The notes under the pieces were generated by a model, which saw nothing but the letters and a program-made list of their open reading frames with translations, did no database searches and was not told the origin of the DNA. From Arsenophonus sp031446165 (lineage in GTDB: Bacteria > Pseudomonadota > Gammaproteobacteria > Enterobacterales > Enterobacteriaceae): a stretch of 64,000 nucleotides of DNA. Shown piece after piece: positions 30,907-40,656 of this stretch. The stretch is taken from NCBI GenBank assembly GCA_031446165.1, contig CP132905.1, positions 434,001 to 498,000 of the forward strand, written 5' to 3'. How positions within the stretch are numbered: the stretch's first letter is position 1; each line of letters starts with the position of its first letter. A program made the translations under genes and the position numbers.

Positions 30907-31653
30907 TTATTTTTTAGCTAACATATAAAGGCGAAAAAAATAAATTAATGTAAAAGAAGTTAGTAAATTATTTGATGTAAAAGATATTAAATTGTTTATT
31001 ATGTTTGGAAAAATATGTAATTTTCCAATGAAAATAGTAATAAATATTTGTAATACTAACCAAAATAATAATATTGATAACACTAACCACCAATGACGAA
31101 ATGCTATTTTAAAGCTTTTTTTGATGGCTAAAAGCGGCATTGTATTTTTAAAATTTATTAAAATTATTGGAGATAAAGAAAATCCAATAGTTAAAATAAT
31201 ACCAGGTGCAATAAAAAACATAAAACCAATATATATTAGAATACTGCAAATGATTAAAAGCATAATCATTTTTGGGAATATATGCAATGATAGTACAAAA
31301 GCTTGAAGGGCATGAATATGATTGTCTTTATTTATTTCGAATAAATAGGTCAGTACTGAAGAAACCAAGAATGTTAATCCAATAAAAATTGATACAAATG
31401 AAAGCAATGAAACTCGCATGATAATTTTTATTTCTTCATCAGATAATTGTTTGGTCCAAGTTGAAAGTGAAATAGAATTATTTTGATTAATGAAATTTTT
31501 TATAATTATTTCTACTTCTTGCAAAGGAACAAAAAAATAATACAGTATTAAACTAATAGTTGCTGAAATTAATGATAATAAAAAAATACCATTTAATTGA
31601 TTTTTAAAAAAATTATAGCTATCACTGATGAGTGAGTTAGTTATTATATACAT
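30907..31653 (-). CDS. yciC: UPF0259 membrane protein YciC
   Basis: Polytopic inner-membrane protein of unknown function. The 248-residue product (E. coli 247) has about six hydrophobic segments and the family features SLISATISLILYYFFVP near the start and KKSFKIAFRHWWLVLSILL in the last third. In E. coli it is grouped with yciB and yciA; both are gone here. Retention of an uncharacterised membrane protein in a reduced genome hints at a basic envelope role. Confidence 0.88.
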   Translation of the reverse strand: MYIITNSLISDSYNFFKNQLNGIFLLSLISATISLILYYFFVPLQEVEIIIKNFINQNNSISLSTWTKQLSDEEIKIIMRVSLLSFVSIFIGLTFLVSSVLTYLFEINKDNHIHALQAFVLSLHIFPKMIMLLIICSILIYIGFMFFIAPGIILTIGFSLSPIILINFKNTMPLLAIKKSFKIAFRHWWLVLSILLFWLVLQIFITIFIGKLHIFPNIINNLISFTSNNLLTSFTLIYFFRLYMLAKK

Positions 31654-31840
31654 AAAAACTGACTCCTATTAATTAATGTTATCATGAAATTTATATTTAT
31701 ATTTTTTTATATTCTAACTAATATAGTACAGTGAGCGTAGTGAGAATATAGTTCTTAAATACAAGTTATTATACTATCAATGATATATTGTATATTTTCA
31801 TATAATAAAATCTTTGATGAAAATATTAGTACAAAATATT

Positions 31841-31873
31841 TTTACATGAGTGCATGATATGCACCCATGTAAA
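31841..31873 (-). terminator. Long hairpin downstream of ahpC
   Basis: A 15-bp stem with one mismatch (31841-31855 with 31859-31873) around a three-base loop, 17 bases after the ahpC stop. No clean U run follows on the minus strand, so it may protect the mRNA end rather than terminate. Confidence 0.5.
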
Positions 31874-31889
31874 GAAGTATGTATCAAAA

Positions 31890-32477
31890 TTATATTTTTC
31901 CGACTAAATCTAATGATGGGGTTAATGTTGAATCACCTATTTTCCATTTTGCGGGACAAACTTCTCCTGGATGTTTTGCTATATATTGTATAGCTTGAAT
32001 TTTTCGTAATAGATCTGATGCATTACGTCCAATAACTTCAGATGTAATTTCAATTGCTTGAATAATCCCCTTTGGATCAATGATGAATGTTCCTCTTTCA
32101 GCTAATCCTAGTTCTTTTTGTTCACCATTTTCTGAATATTTCCGCATAACATCAAAATTACGGGTTAATTGCCAATTAGAATCACCAATCATTGCATATT
32201 TGATTTTTCTAATTGTTTTTGAATTAGTGTGCCATTCTTTGTGACTAAAATGAGTATCTGTTGAAACAGAATAAATCTCTACACCTATTTTTTGAAATTC
32301 TTCATAATGATCAGCTAAATCACCTAATTCTGTTGGACAAACAAAAGTAAAATTAGCAGGATAGAAGAAAAAAACACTCCATTTACCTTTAATATCTTTT
32401 TCAGATATATGAATAAATTTTCCATTTTGGAATGCAGTATTTGAAAATGGTTTAATTGGTGTGTTAACTAGCGACAT
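31890..32477 (-). CDS. ahpC: Peroxiredoxin AhpC
   Basis: Two-cysteine peroxiredoxin that reduces hydrogen peroxide and alkyl hydroperoxides. The 195-residue product has the peroxidatic Cys47 (FTFVCPTE) and the resolving Cys near the C-terminus (PGEVCPAKW). It is about eight residues longer than E. coli AhpC because of an insertion around KYSENGEQKEL. A strong AAGGAG site precedes the ATG. Its reductase AhpF is not adjacent, and trxB in this window is dead, so its electron donor is an open question. Confidence 0.95.
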   Translation of the reverse strand: MSLVNTPIKPFSNTAFQNGKFIHISEKDIKGKWSVFFFYPANFTFVCPTELGDLADHYEEFQKIGVEIYSVSTDTHFSHKEWHTNSKTIRKIKYAMIGDSNWQLTRNFDVMRKYSENGEQKELGLAERGTFIIDPKGIIQAIEITSEVIGRNASDLLRKIQAIQYIAKHPGEVCPAKWKIGDSTLTPSLDLVGKI

Positions 32478-32614
32478 TTAGTTGCTCCTTTAAGTTACTA
32501 TTGTAAAATGTAAAACATTAAACATAAAATATAATAATTAACAAAATAAGTAAATTTTTACTTAAAATATAATTAATCAAAATAGTCTTTTGATTCTCAA
32601 GATTAAGAAAGATT

Positions 32615-33307
32615 TTATATTTTTTTTGATCTTTGATCATCAATAGTTATATTTTTTGGTGGTATAAATTGAAATTTATTTTTATCAATATTGCTTAATG
32701 CTTGCAATTTAAAATTATAAGATATTTTTTCTCCATTGTCTTCTTTTGCACTAAATTCTTGAATAATACCATTGTATTTAATAGTAATGGAAAAAATTTT
32801 TTTTTCGCTTTTTTTTTCTGTTAATGTAAAGTTATTTCCATTTTTTGTAACATGATAAGATTTCCAATCTATAGCATTATTGCGAGTTATTAATATAAAT
32901 GGAGTGTCGATTATAGTTTCTTTTAATAAAGAAATGGTTACTTGTTTAATTAGTGGATTATACAACCAAAGATTATTACCATCAGAAATTAAAAAATGTT
33001 CATCTGGTGATATGAGATGCCAATTAAACAAATTTGGACGTTTTATCCACAATTCCCCTTTACCTTCTTGAATTACATGTCCATCAAAACTAATAACATT
33101 TTGTATGAAATTAGCATGAAAATTATTGATTTTTTTTAAACGAATTTGTAATTCTTTGGTGGCATTTGCAAATACTGGGATCAAATAAAAATTGATAATC
33201 AATATTGTTAATATTGTAATATTTTTTATTAAAATACCAACTTGTTTAAGTTTATTATGCTGATTAATTTTTAATTGTTCTGAATAAGATTTCACGATAA
33301 TAACCAT
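32615..33307 (-). CDS. lolA: Outer-membrane lipoprotein carrier LolA
   Basis: Periplasmic chaperone that carries lipoproteins from LolCDE to LolB. The 230-residue frame is longer than E. coli LolA (203 aa) because about 25 residues precede the signal peptide (hydrophobic stretch near residues 28-45, ending VFANA); a GTG at codon 5 is an alternative start. The mature part has the typical KRPNLFNWHLISPDE and the C-terminal PPKNITIDDQR. It follows ftsK on the same strand as in E. coli. BamE in this window would be a client. Confidence 0.93.
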   Translation of the reverse strand: MVIIVKSYSEQLKINQHNKLKQVGILIKNITILTILIINFYLIPVFANATKELQIRLKKINNFHANFIQNVISFDGHVIQEGKGELWIKRPNLFNWHLISPDEHFLISDGNNLWLYNPLIKQVTISLLKETIIDTPFILITRNNAIDWKSYHVTKNGNNFTLTEKKSEKKIFSITIKYNGIIQEFSAKEDNGEKISYNFKLQALSNIDKNKFQFIPPKNITIDDQRSKKI

Positions 33308-33339
33308 TATGAATTGATGTGTTAATTTATATCTTTAGT

Positions 33340-33460
33340 TTTTATTTTTAAAATTTTTAATACAACATGATCGTCGATGAAAAATTAAAAGTTAAATTTT
33401 TGATATAAAAACTCGTTTTTTTGCAATTATAGATTGTAAAAACGTGATTCAAATAATAGA
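33340..33460 (-). pseudogene. Possible remnant of the FtsK gamma domain
   Basis: Just after the ftsK stop the minus strand can be read as DLLFESRFYNL, a stop, then LQKNEFLYQKFNF. This resembles the start of the E. coli FtsK gamma domain (DPLFDQAVQFV...). The match is short and interrupted, so it is only suggestive of recent decay. Confidence 0.3.
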
Positions 33461-33485
33461 TCTATATTTTCATTATTATATAGTT

Positions 33486-36047
33486 TTAATGAGTGTGATA
33501 ATTGTTAATTATATGATCAATATAATTAGGTTTTTCTTTTTTTTTCCAATCTTTCACCACATTTTTTACTTCCTGATCTTGTACAAATGCACCATGTACA
33601 CGAATTGGAATAGATGAATTAGATGGTAGATAAAGCATATCTCCCATTCCTAATAAAGATTCAGCACCATTTTGATCTAAAATAGTACGAGAATCTATTT
33701 TACTTGATACCGTAAAAGCAATTCTGGTAGGTATATTAGCTTTAATTAAACCTGTAATAACGTCAACAGACGGTCTTTGTGTTGCTACTATTAAATGAAT
33801 CCCTGCTGCTCTAGCTTTTTGTGTTAAACGGACAATTAAATCCTCCAATGGTTTTCCAGATGTCATGATTAAATCAGCAAATTCATCTATTATTATAACA
33901 ATATATGGTTCTGTTTTGAGTATTGTATCTATACTACCATGATTACTATTTTTTATATTATTTGTTTTATTTTCTGATATAAATATTTGTAATATTTTTT
34001 CTGGAATGTTATTATTTGTTAGAATTTTTTTGTTATAGCTTGATAAATTTTTTACTCCTAAAGCTGACATGATTTTATAACGACGCTCCATTTCATGGAT
34101 ACACCAATGTAATGCATTAAAAGCATTTTGCATATTTGTAATAACTTTAGTTAACAAATGAGGAATTCCTTCATAAGTAGAAAGTTCTAACATTTTAGGA
34201 TCAATCATTATAAAACGTACATCTTTAGGTTTTGCTTTATATAAAATACTTATTATCATAGCATTTAACCAAACTGATTTTCCTGAACCTGTTGTTCCTG
34301 CAACTAATAAATGTGGCATCTTTTTTAGGTCTGCAATAACTGGCTTACCTTCTATATCTTTTCCTAAAACAATAGTTAATGGTGATGAGTGACAGCGAAA
34401 CATATCACAATCAAGTACTTCTCTTAAAAAAACTGTATGACGTTTTTTATTAGGTAATTCTAATCCTAGATAAGGTTTTCCAGGTATTATATCAACAATA
34501 CGTACTGTTGTTACCAATAAAGAACGCGCTAAATCTCTAGATAAATTAGAAACACGTATTGCTTTAACTCCAGGTGCTAAATTTAATTCAAATCTAGTAA
34601 TAACAGGTCCTACAGAAAATCCTACAACTTCAGCTTTTATCCGATAATCCATTAGTTTTTCTTCAATAATACGAGATATCTTATTAAGCAAAAAAACATC
34701 AATAGCTTTATTTTTTGTCGGATGTTTTATTAATAATTTTAATGATGGCATATTTTTATCTATTGATTCTGATAAAACCTCCTTTTTAGAATCTAAAAAA
34801 TTATGAGATTTTATTTTTTTTGCATAAAAATTATTTCTTGAGAGGTTTTTGTGTAATATTTTTTTGTTTTTATTAGGGTTTAAAAAAAACACTTTATCAA
34901 TTTTTTTTTTAAAGAGATTTTTTAATAGATATGTTTTTTGTTTGTTGAATATTTTTTTATAGATTCTTTTATATGTTAAAAATTGAATAAAATTAGAAAA
35001 AAATAATGTTTTAATTTTATTTTTAATTTTTAATGCCATATACTTAAAAGTAATTTTATGATTAGTTTTGTTATTTGTTTTTATTATTTTTTCTGATAAA
35101 AAAAATAATTTATCTTTATTTATATTTTTTTTTTCTTTGTTGCTATATCCACTATTTATTTTAGACATTTTTAATTGAATAGCAGTATTATTTTTTTTAT
35201 TTGGTATTATGAACTGATTTATTTTAGCTCCTAGCATTTGCTTTTCGTTGAGATTATTTGAGATTTTTTTTGATATATTGGAAGATTCATTAATTGCTAA
35301 ATCTGAAAAAAGTATATTCTCATTTGAATTATCTTCAAACTTACTTTTTTGAACATTGTTTTTGTTACTAAATGTATTAGGATAATTAGGAATGTAGGAG
35401 TTCAGTGTTTTAGTTTTATGCTGATTATAAAAAGCAATGATATATTTTTTCATCATCAATATTATTTTAAAAATAACTTCTCCAATTTTTTCTATTGTAT
35501 TTATCCATGAAAAACCAATAAATAATGTTAAACTAAGAATCCAAATACATGATAACATTAATGTTGTTCCTAAAATATTAAACAAAGGAAGAATAGCATT
35601 ACTAACAATACTACCAATAATTCCTCCAGAAGAAAAATAAGCTAAATCATCTACATTAAGAGTAAATAGTGCACAAGAAGAAATCAGTAACGTAATCATG
35701 CTGATGAAACGCAAGGATAAAATAAAAAAATCAATATGATTTTGCTTATCTATATGTTTTAATATTTTAATGAATATTATTATCATTAATAATGGTATTG
35801 AATATCCTAACATCCCAATACTTATAAAAAGAATATCAACTACATATGCTCCAACACTTCCAGCTAAATTTTTTGTTGCTATATTAGAAGTTTTTTGCGA
35901 CCAACTAGAATCAGAAGGATTAAAACTGACTAGTGCTATTATAAAAAAAAATATTAATACGCCCATTATGAATAAAGTAATTTCTATTATTATTCTTTTA
36001 TAATTATTGGTACTTGATTTTATTTTATTTTTTTTATTTTTTTGCAA
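33486..36047 (-). CDS. ftsK: DNA translocase FtsK, lacking the gamma domain
   Basis: FtsK anchors at the septum and pumps chromosome ends apart during division. The 853-residue product (E. coli 1329) has four or five N-terminal membrane segments (about residues 15-190), a short lysine- and asparagine-rich linker (about 190-430, far shorter than in E. coli), and a complete alpha-beta motor with Walker A GTTGSGKS (about residue 585) and Walker B IIIDEFADL. It ends at DHIINNYHTH, soon after the motor. The winged-helix gamma domain, which reads KOPS sequences and activates XerD, is absent. Translocation could continue, but without sequence-guided direction. Confidence 0.95.
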   Translation of the reverse strand: MQKNKKNKIKSSTNNYKRIIIEITLFIMGVLIFFFIIALVSFNPSDSSWSQKTSNIATKNLAGSVGAYVVDILFISIGMLGYSIPLLMIIIFIKILKHIDKQNHIDFFILSLRFISMITLLISSCALFTLNVDDLAYFSSGGIIGSIVSNAILPLFNILGTTLMLSCIWILSLTLFIGFSWINTIEKIGEVIFKIILMMKKYIIAFYNQHKTKTLNSYIPNYPNTFSNKNNVQKSKFEDNSNENILFSDLAINESSNISKKISNNLNEKQMLGAKINQFIIPNKKNNTAIQLKMSKINSGYSNKEKKNINKDKLFFLSEKIIKTNNKTNHKITFKYMALKIKNKIKTLFFSNFIQFLTYKRIYKKIFNKQKTYLLKNLFKKKIDKVFFLNPNKNKKILHKNLSRNNFYAKKIKSHNFLDSKKEVLSESIDKNMPSLKLLIKHPTKNKAIDVFLLNKISRIIEEKLMDYRIKAEVVGFSVGPVITRFELNLAPGVKAIRVSNLSRDLARSLLVTTVRIVDIIPGKPYLGLELPNKKRHTVFLREVLDCDMFRCHSSPLTIVLGKDIEGKPVIADLKKMPHLLVAGTTGSGKSVWLNAMIISILYKAKPKDVRFIMIDPKMLELSTYEGIPHLLTKVITNMQNAFNALHWCIHEMERRYKIMSALGVKNLSSYNKKILTNNNIPEKILQIFISENKTNNIKNSNHGSIDTILKTEPYIVIIIDEFADLIMTSGKPLEDLIVRLTQKARAAGIHLIVATQRPSVDVITGLIKANIPTRIAFTVSSKIDSRTILDQNGAESLLGMGDMLYLPSNSSIPIRVHGAFVQDQEVKNVVKDWKKKEKPNYIDHIINNYHTH

Positions 36048-36778
36048 AAAGTTGGTAACTCCATATTCTATTAAAGGATATTTATATTTTATTTTAAAGG
36101 ATAAATAAAAAATATATTTTATTAACTTTTTATTAACTTTTTATTTTAAATTTTTTATTTTATTTCAAAGATTAATATTAAAAATATAGATTTAACCATA
36201 ATATATATTTTTTGTATTTTATATATTTTATATATATTAAGCTAACAACTATTTCTTATTATTAAAATACGATTATTTAAATAATTTTTAGTTAAAAATT
36301 TTTTCTTTTTAATAAATATTAATATTGATGGATATTTTTTTTAAAATCTTTTGTATGTTAAAGCTTCAAAAATATAAATTTTGTTCTAAGATTTAAAAAA
36401 ATTTATTTTTAAAATATAGCTTAAAATAAATATAGGTTATAAATTTTATATATTAGAACATATTTAAAATTTTGAAATACACGAAATAATTCTCATGAAC
36501 AAAAAATAAAACTTAATATAAAAACCAGTTTTTATCGTTTAATTTTATAAATTAATTGTAATTCTTGATACTTAAAAAGTCTATTAATTTTTATTTATGA
36601 ATTTTATCGTGATAATATTTTTAATCTAATACAACATTTTTATGTACAATTTCTTTAAAAATTTGTACATGTAATGTAAATAATAAGAATATAAGAGACA
36701 ATATAAAATATGATGTTTTATTCTTATTAAAATTTTACCATTTCTTTTTATGTAACATATTAATTTTATTATAACTTG
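36048..36778. other. Spacer upstream of ftsK, lost lrp position
   Basis: E. coli has lrp here on the ftsK strand. Only A+T-rich DNA without readable remnant is seen. Confidence 0.5.
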
Positions 36779-37640
36779 GTAATATATAATCATTATAAAA
36801 TTATAATTTTGGATTCTTCCTCTACGGGTTATCTTATTTTTTTGCTATATTATCTTGCTATAGAAACTTTGAAGTTTTTAGATAAAAATGACTAAAATTT
36901 AAAAAAATTGGCAACATAAATACGAAAGTTAAAAATTATCCTGGTGTTTACAGGTAAATTTATAAGATCTATAATTAATTAAATTTTAAAAGACAAAAAA
37001 TATCAATGAAGAAAATATTTGTTATAATTTCATACTGTTAATATAAAATATACACGTTTAAATTTTAAATATTGGTGATTTTGTTATAAAGGCACTATAT
37101 AACATGTGTAATGTGTTGATTATTGCTTTATTGCTATATATAAATCATTATTTTGTTTTTTTATTTTATTTGCTAAACAAATAAAGGTTTTGTGGTGTTG
37201 GTTTTTATTGCTGTTTACCATGAGTTTTTGTGATAAAAAATACCGCCAGTTATTAGTTGTGGCAATAATATTGCTATTAAAAAATATTATTTATATTTAT
37301 TTTTTTTAAAAATGAAGTACATTTTTATGGATATGTAATTTTTAAAGATAAAACATTTTGTGTTAAAGTATCATGCAATCAGTAAAGAAAAACATAGCGA
37401 TATGTTGTATACTTTGAAAAAAATATAATTTTATGAAATATTAGTTGATAATAATGGTGTTACCAACAAACTAAATAAATTTACATACAATAATAAAAAA
37501 AATGTTGATAAATTGGTAAATTGCTTATACTCTTCAAATACATCTTGTTAGAAAAAATTACAACTAAAAATTACAATTAACATGATTGGTATAGTAAAGC
37601 AAAAGTTAGGAAGTAAATATAATAGTGGTGCAGCGATCTA
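36779..37640 (+). pseudogene. trxB: Thioredoxin reductase, decayed
   Basis: No open frame survives, but three-frame reading recovers the protein in order. At 36797-36832 KIIILDSSSTGY matches the FAD-binding KLLILGSGPAGY of E. coli TrxB. Near 36905-36950 GNINTKVKNYPG matches GGQLTTTTEVENWPG. At about 37100 NVLIIA matches DALIIATGA. Around 37180-37330 KGFVVLVF through PPVISCGNN aligns without a gap to KGRGVSACATC through the second dinucleotide fold VAVIGGGNT, but both redox cysteines are replaced and two stops intervene. The position, divergent from ftsK, is that of E. coli trxB; cydDC and aat beyond it are gone. Confidence 0.85.
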
Positions 37641-37921
37641 CATGTCTCATTAATAATATAGTTTTTTCTAAAATAGTTTTTTGCTTCATGCAATTTGATA
37701 AATACATTTGATAAATACAAGTTATCTTTATCATCCCTTAAAAGATTTTGGTTTATAGTTTTGCATTGGAAAATAAATTTATTTTATGATTTAAAAAATA
37801 TGATTTAATAATATTTTGTAAAATATAATATATAATTATATTTTGATTGTATTTTTAAAATTTTTTAAAATTAAAAATAATGCATTTATTTAAAATATTT
37901 TTTTTTGCTAACAATAAAAAT

Positions 37922-38140
37922 TCATCGACTACGAAAAATAATTCGGCCTTTACTTAAATCATATGGTGTAATTTCTACATTTACTTTATCTCCTGTTAAA
38001 ATTCTGATATAATTTTTTCTCATTTTTCCAGAAATATGAGCAGTGATTATATGTCCGTTTTCTAGTTCAACTCGAAACATTGTATTAGGCAGTGTATCTA
38101 ATACTTTGCCCTGCATTTCAATATTATCTTCTTTTGACAT
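37922..38140 (-). CDS. infA: Translation initiation factor IF-1
   Basis: Binds the ribosomal A site during initiation. The 72-residue OB-fold protein is near identical to E. coli (NIEMQGKVLDTLPNTMFRVE; KMRKNYIRILTGDKVNVE; KGRIIFRSR). GAGG lies upstream of the ATG. Its strand relative to trxB and ftsK differs from E. coli, so a small inversion has occurred. Confidence 0.98.
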   Translation of the reverse strand: MSKEDNIEMQGKVLDTLPNTMFRVELENGHIITAHISGKMRKNYIRILTGDKVNVEITPYDLSKGRIIFRSR

Positions 38141-39147
38141 TTAATCCTCTAAGATGAATCATTAAATTTATATAATCTATTTTTAATATATTTCTTATAT
38201 GTAATACCATACAGTTTAACACTATTAAATCAATAAAATATTATATCAAATATAAATACTATTATATATGTTTTTTTGATTTTTTTAAAAATTTTCAAAA
38301 TATAGCATTTTTAAAATTAATTAAATTGTAAATAAGATTTATAGTTCTTTATTTTTAAATTATTTTCATTTAAATCAAAAGTTTTGTTTTTCTTTATTTG
38401 TAAAACTTATTATATTAGAAATAATTTAAGAAGTTATTAAATATATAGTTTAATTTATGTTGTTTATTTAAAATAAGAATAATATTTTATAATTGTAATA
38501 TTTTTTTTAATATTAGATTTTATATATCTAGTATTTAAAATGTATTGTTTAAATATTCTAAGTGTGTTTTTTTATTTTTGAAAGTAATACAACTTTTTTA
38601 TGTTCTTAATAGCTTATTATATAATAAATAAATATAAAAATCATAAAAAATATAATAATTTTTACATAGATTAGTTTATTTTTTATTTTTATGTTTTTAA
38701 ACATTTTTTTTAAGAAAATAACTTGACTAAGCAGCAACTTTATGCAATCTTAAAAATTCTTTTTTTTATGATGATTTCTCCTTAACTATTAAAATAATAA
38801 TTTTTTATAAACATGGTATGATATAGTTTAATATTTTATAGTATGTTTTTATAGTTGTTAATATTTTTTAAATATTACACAATCTTTGACATACTAAATT
38901 GTTTTAATAATGTTTTAATAAAATTGTTATAAAAAAAGTAATGTTATTTATATGGCAAGTATTCAAGTAAAAGACAACTTTCATTTGTTATTTTTTGAAC
39001 ATATTTTTTTATTAGTATCAAATTAATAATTTGAAAAATATTTTTATAAGTTTTAAAAATTTTAATAAAGTATTTAGTGTTAAGAAAAACATTTCTAAAT
39101 ATTCCATTAAGTTATCGTTTTTTTTGTTTTTTATTTATGTTATCCAA
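38141..39147. other. 1 kb gene-free region before artP
   Basis: A+T-rich DNA. An open frame runs into artP from 39031, but its first 39 codons have no homology and are taken as leader. Nothing else was recognised. Confidence 0.5.
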
Positions 39148-39879
39148 ATGATTATTGAACTAACAAAAATTAATTTTTTTTATGGTAATTATCAAGTCTT
39201 ACATAATATTAATTTTAAATGTATAACTGGCGAAACAATAATATTACTCGGTTCAAGTGGTGCTGGTAAAAGTTCATTATTACGTGTGTTTAATTTATTG
39301 GCTTTACCTAGTTCAGGTAAATTAAAAATTATGGACTTTTATTTTAATTTTGAAAAAAAACATAAAAAAATAAAAATTCAAAATCTAAGAAAGCAAGTTG
39401 GTATGGTATTTCAACAGTATAATTTATGGCCACATTTTACAGTTCTGGAGAATTTAATCCAGGCCCCATGTTTAGTTTTAGGGCTAAGTAAAAAAATAGC
39501 TAAAAATAAAGCGAAAATTTTGTTAAAACGGTTGCAATTAATAGAATTTTCCAATTGTTTCCCATTATATCTTTCTGGTGGACAGCAACAAAGAGTAGCA
39601 ATTGCAAGAGCATTAATGATGGAACCTAAAATATTATTATTTGATGAACCAACAGCATCTTTAGATCCTGGAATGAAAGCACAATTTATACAAATTATAA
39701 AAGAATTATCACAACAAAGTGTTACGCAACTAATTGCAACGCATGATACTGATTTTGCAAAAAAAATAGCAAGCAAAATTGTTTATATGGAAAATGGATA
39801 TATTGTAGAACAAGGAGATGTTCATCATTTAACTACACCAAAAACTGAAGGTTTTTTGCATTATTTATCTCATATTTAA
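39148..39879 (+). CDS. artP: Arginine ABC transporter ATPase ArtP
   Basis: Powers arginine uptake. The start at 39148 (MIIELTKINFFYG) matches E. coli ArtP; the frame is open upstream to 39031 from a TTG. The 243-residue product (E. coli 242) has Walker A (GSSGAGKSS), the Q-loop VFQQYNLWPH, the signature LSGGQQQR, Walker B (ILLFDEPTASLDP) and the switch His (ATHDTD). It opens the compact artPIQM operon. Confidence 0.96.
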   Translation: MIIELTKINFFYGNYQVLHNINFKCITGETIILLGSSGAGKSSLLRVFNLLALPSSGKLKIMDFYFNFEKKHKKIKIQNLRKQVGMVFQQYNLWPHFTVLENLIQAPCLVLGLSKKIAKNKAKILLKRLQLIEFSNCFPLYLSGGQQQRVAIARALMMEPKILLFDEPTASLDPGMKAQFIQIIKELSQQSVTQLIATHDTDFAKKIASKIVYMENGYIVEQGDVHHLTTPKTEGFLHYLSHI

Positions 39880-39893
39880 TTAAGAATATTAAA

Positions 39894-40640
39894 ATGAAAA
39901 AATTTTTTTTGTTTCTTGTTTTATGTTTTTTATCTTTATCAGTGCTCTCCTCAAAAAGAGAAATAATACGGTTTGCAACCGAAGCAACTTATCCACCATT
40001 TGAATCAATAGACAGTAATAATAAGATTATTGGTTTTGATATTGATATTGCTAATATGATATGCAAAAAACTCGATGTAATTTGTACATTTACTAATCAA
40101 TCTTTTGATAGCTTAATATTAAGCTTAAAAATGCGTCGATTTGATGCTTTAATTTCAGGAATTGATATTACATCAGGACGCAAAAAAGAAGTTGATTTTA
40201 GCATTCCATATTATAATAATTCTGCAGCATTTTTTGTTTTAAATGCGCATGAACTTAATGAAACATCTTTTTTAAAGATAAAAAAAATAGGGGTACAAAA
40301 TGGTACTACTCATCAAAAATATATTACGGAAGAATATAAAAATATGCACATTATTCCCTATAATAATTATCAAACAGCTATCTTAGATTTACAAAATAAA
40401 AGAATAGATGCTATTTTTGCTGATTTTGATGTAGTAACTGAATGGTTACACAAAAATAATAGTAAATCATTTTCTATGATAGGAAAAAAAATAAAAGATC
40501 CAAATTATTTTGGTAACGGTTTCGGTATTGCTGTACGTAAAGGTAATCAAGTGCTTATTGATAAATTAAATCAATCAATAAAAGAAATAAAAGAAGACGG
40601 ATCCTATGATATTTTTTATGAAAAATGGTTAAAAAAGTGA
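39894..40640 (+). CDS. artI: Periplasmic arginine-binding protein
   Basis: Captures arginine in the periplasm and delivers it to ArtQM. The 248-residue product has a signal peptide (residues 1-19) and the binding-protein fold. FATEATYPPFESID and VQNGTTHQKYI are closer to E. coli ArtI than ArtJ, and the position between artP and artQ is that of artI. Starts 14 bases after artP. Confidence 0.93.
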   Translation: MKKFFLFLVLCFLSLSVLSSKREIIRFATEATYPPFESIDSNNKIIGFDIDIANMICKKLDVICTFTNQSFDSLILSLKMRRFDALISGIDITSGRKKEVDFSIPYYNNSAAFFVLNAHELNETSFLKIKKIGVQNGTTHQKYITEEYKNMHIIPYNNYQTAILDLQNKRIDAIFADFDVVTEWLHKNNSKSFSMIGKKIKDPNYFGNGFGIAVRKGNQVLIDKLNQSIKEIKEDGSYDIFYEKWLKK

Positions 40641-40656
40641 TTCAATTACAGTTAAA

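Noticed and set aside
39411..39776. A 121-codon minus-strand frame
   Set aside because: Shadow of artP, which is fully conserved on the plus strand.
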